The notes below the pieces were generated by a model. It had not been told where the DNA came from and did not search any database. It saw nothing but the letters and a program-made list of their open reading frames with translations. From Hoylesella buccalis ATCC 35310 (lineage in GTDB: Bacteria > Bacteroidota > Bacteroidia > Bacteroidales > Bacteroidaceae), in the NCBI RefSeq assembly GCF_025151385.1, contig NZ_CP102287.1:496001-560000 (forward strand): a stretch of 64,000 nt of DNA, written 5' to 3'. Positions 63,279 to 64,000 of the stretch are shown one piece after another (position 1 is the stretch's first letter; every line of letters starts with the position of its first letter). The position numbers and the translations under genes were made by a program.

Positions 63279-63779
63279 ATGTATGATTCCACAGATGATC
63301 GCCCTGATATTTGTCCAATTTGTAAAAATAGGATAAAAGATGTTCCTAATCCTAATTATAAATTGAAAAGCCGTCGTAATATGGTAACGACGTATGACCA
63401 TTATACGATTGTTTCTGAGCAGTTTCGGGAGTTTTGTCTCTGTAACGAATATGCCAATATTCATTTTACTGAACTGATCAAGTGTAAAGGATATTATATA
63501 CTTGATGTGGGAAATGTTTGTTATTTAGATGAAGAGAGAGGTCATACACAATTTATTCGCCACCGCAATTGTTGTGGTAGTTATGACGAAGTAATAAGTC
63601 CTTCTATGTATCTCTCAATAGAAAACAACTTTCTATCAAACGATTTTATTTGTAGAAGTTACTATAGTTACGGCTCATTCTATTACAAATTATATAAAAT
63701 AATCATAGGGGTTGAAACCAAACAAAAGATGATGAAAGCTAACTTAAAAGGAATATATTATGGGAATATTTTTCAATAG
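63279..63779 (+). CDS. uncharacterised Cys-rich protein of the toxin island
   Basis: 166 aa from MYDSTDDRPDICPICKNRIK. An N-terminal C-P-I-C pair and later Cys residues (FREFCLCNEYANIHF, RHRNCCGSYDEV) suggest a metal-binding site. Aromatic-rich C-terminal half. GGAGG at 63256-63260 lies 18 nt before the ATG, too far to be an ideal ribosome site; the frame is open further upstream (PGSTFLIGGDEHGF), so the ORF may be a fusion of a tip remnant with this gene. It overlaps the next gene by 20 nt. An immunity role is possible by context. Confidence 0.5.
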   Translation: MYDSTDDRPDICPICKNRIKDVPNPNYKLKSRRNMVTTYDHYTIVSEQFREFCLCNEYANIHFTELIKCKGYYILDVGNVCYLDEERGHTQFIRHRNCCGSYDEVISPSMYLSIENNFLSNDFICRSYYSYGSFYYKLYKIIIGVETKQKMMKANLKGIYYGNIFQ

Positions 63780-64000
63780 GAAGAAAAAGTTTGAACTACA
63801 ATACGGGTCTTCTAAACCAATAGAAGATACAAGCCTTGAAGATTTTTTGCGATATCCAATTTGGTTATGGGACTATGCAAATGAAGGTGTGGGTGAACAG
63901 GACGAGACATGGATTCATCCTGTTGTTAACAGTTATGATGTAACTGATGATATGCAGGATGCTCATATCTTGTTGAGGGATACAAAAAACCGAGAATGGT
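63760..64000 (+). CDS. partial gene running off the window, possible immunity protein
   Basis: ATG at 63760 overlaps the previous gene by 20 nt. 80 codons are visible: MGIFFNRKKKFELQYGSSKP, then EDFLRYPIWLWDYANEGVGE and VVNSYDVTDDMQDAHILLRD, open to the last base. No signal peptide; acidic and aromatic-rich. Resembles small cytoplasmic immunity-type proteins in general character only. The 3' end is outside the window. Confidence 0.5.
   Translation, partial: MGIFFNRKKKFELQYGSSKPIEDTSLEDFLRYPIWLWDYANEGVGEQDETWIHPVVNSYDVTDDMQDAHILLRDTKNREW

Overview
This window looks like chromosome of a Bacteroidota (Bacteroidales) bacterium, most probably Prevotellaceae. The evidence is the recurrent promoter form TTG - 19 to 21 nt - TAnnTTTG with A-rich leaders instead of Shine-Dalgarno sites, a short Bacteroidetes-type primary sigma factor, a MurF-alanine racemase fusion, type IX secretion cargo tails (one gliding-type, one Por-type), PorT-like and DUF4230 proteins, and a UpxY-type NusG paralogue. 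No species call is possible from sequence alone.

Layout. 1-5.8 kb is the 3' half of a complex I operon (nuoJKLMN). 6.3-16.9 kb holds a DUF805 protein, uvrA with an upstream type B-sorted protein, a LysM/periplasmic-binding protein, a PorT-like barrel, a POT peptide transporter and a membrane pyrophosphatase. 17.6-25.9 kb carries a PAP2 phosphatase, two overlapping DUF4230 genes, an ECF sigma factor, rpe, an IS4-type insertion sequence lodged directly in front of trpF, a UpxY-like antiterminator and bcp. 26.5-33 kb has a radical SAM gene and a dipeptidyl peptidase fired from interlocked divergent promoters, then a compact gene set (secreted Lys-rich protein, HprK-like kinase, S24/S26-like peptidase, PqqD-like protein) downstream of the primary sigma gene. 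33.2-41.2 kb holds murF-alr, an ExbB/ExbD operon, tRNA-Arg(ACG) and htpG. 41.4-48.1 kb is a self-contained glycine cleavage operon on the minus strand (lplA-gcvT-gcvH-gcvPA-gcvPB-lpdA): lipoate attachment, the T and H proteins, both halves of the P protein and the L protein. 49-56.9 kb holds thrA, an FAD oxidoreductase, a T9SS cargo protein, DUF1573, a DUF4375-like protein and smpB.

57.1 kb to the end is an accessory island built from polymorphic-toxin parts: a 5'-truncated RHS gene whose variable tip has a Cys-His-Asp papain/C39-like signature, candidate immunity genes, a second copy of the RHS promoter, leader and signal peptide, a short stretch of RHS core used as a recombination seam, an orphan toxin tip overlapping its probable immunity gene, and a broken second copy of the first immunity gene. 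The variable tips and immunity genes are visibly more AT-rich than the RHS core.

Unexplained structure outside genes: a roughly 390-400 bp diverged intergenic repeat in three copies (17.05, 26.07 and 48.4 kb) whose right-end hairpin is kept by different base pairs in each copy; a 22-bp tandem repeat at two distant sites in opposite orientation; a complete promoter-two hairpins-terminator unit with no gene (about 54.93-55.0 kb), a strong small RNA candidate; and a multi-hairpin element between lpdA and htpG. Start sites were chosen by family alignment and promoter position, so many are shorter than the maximal open frame.
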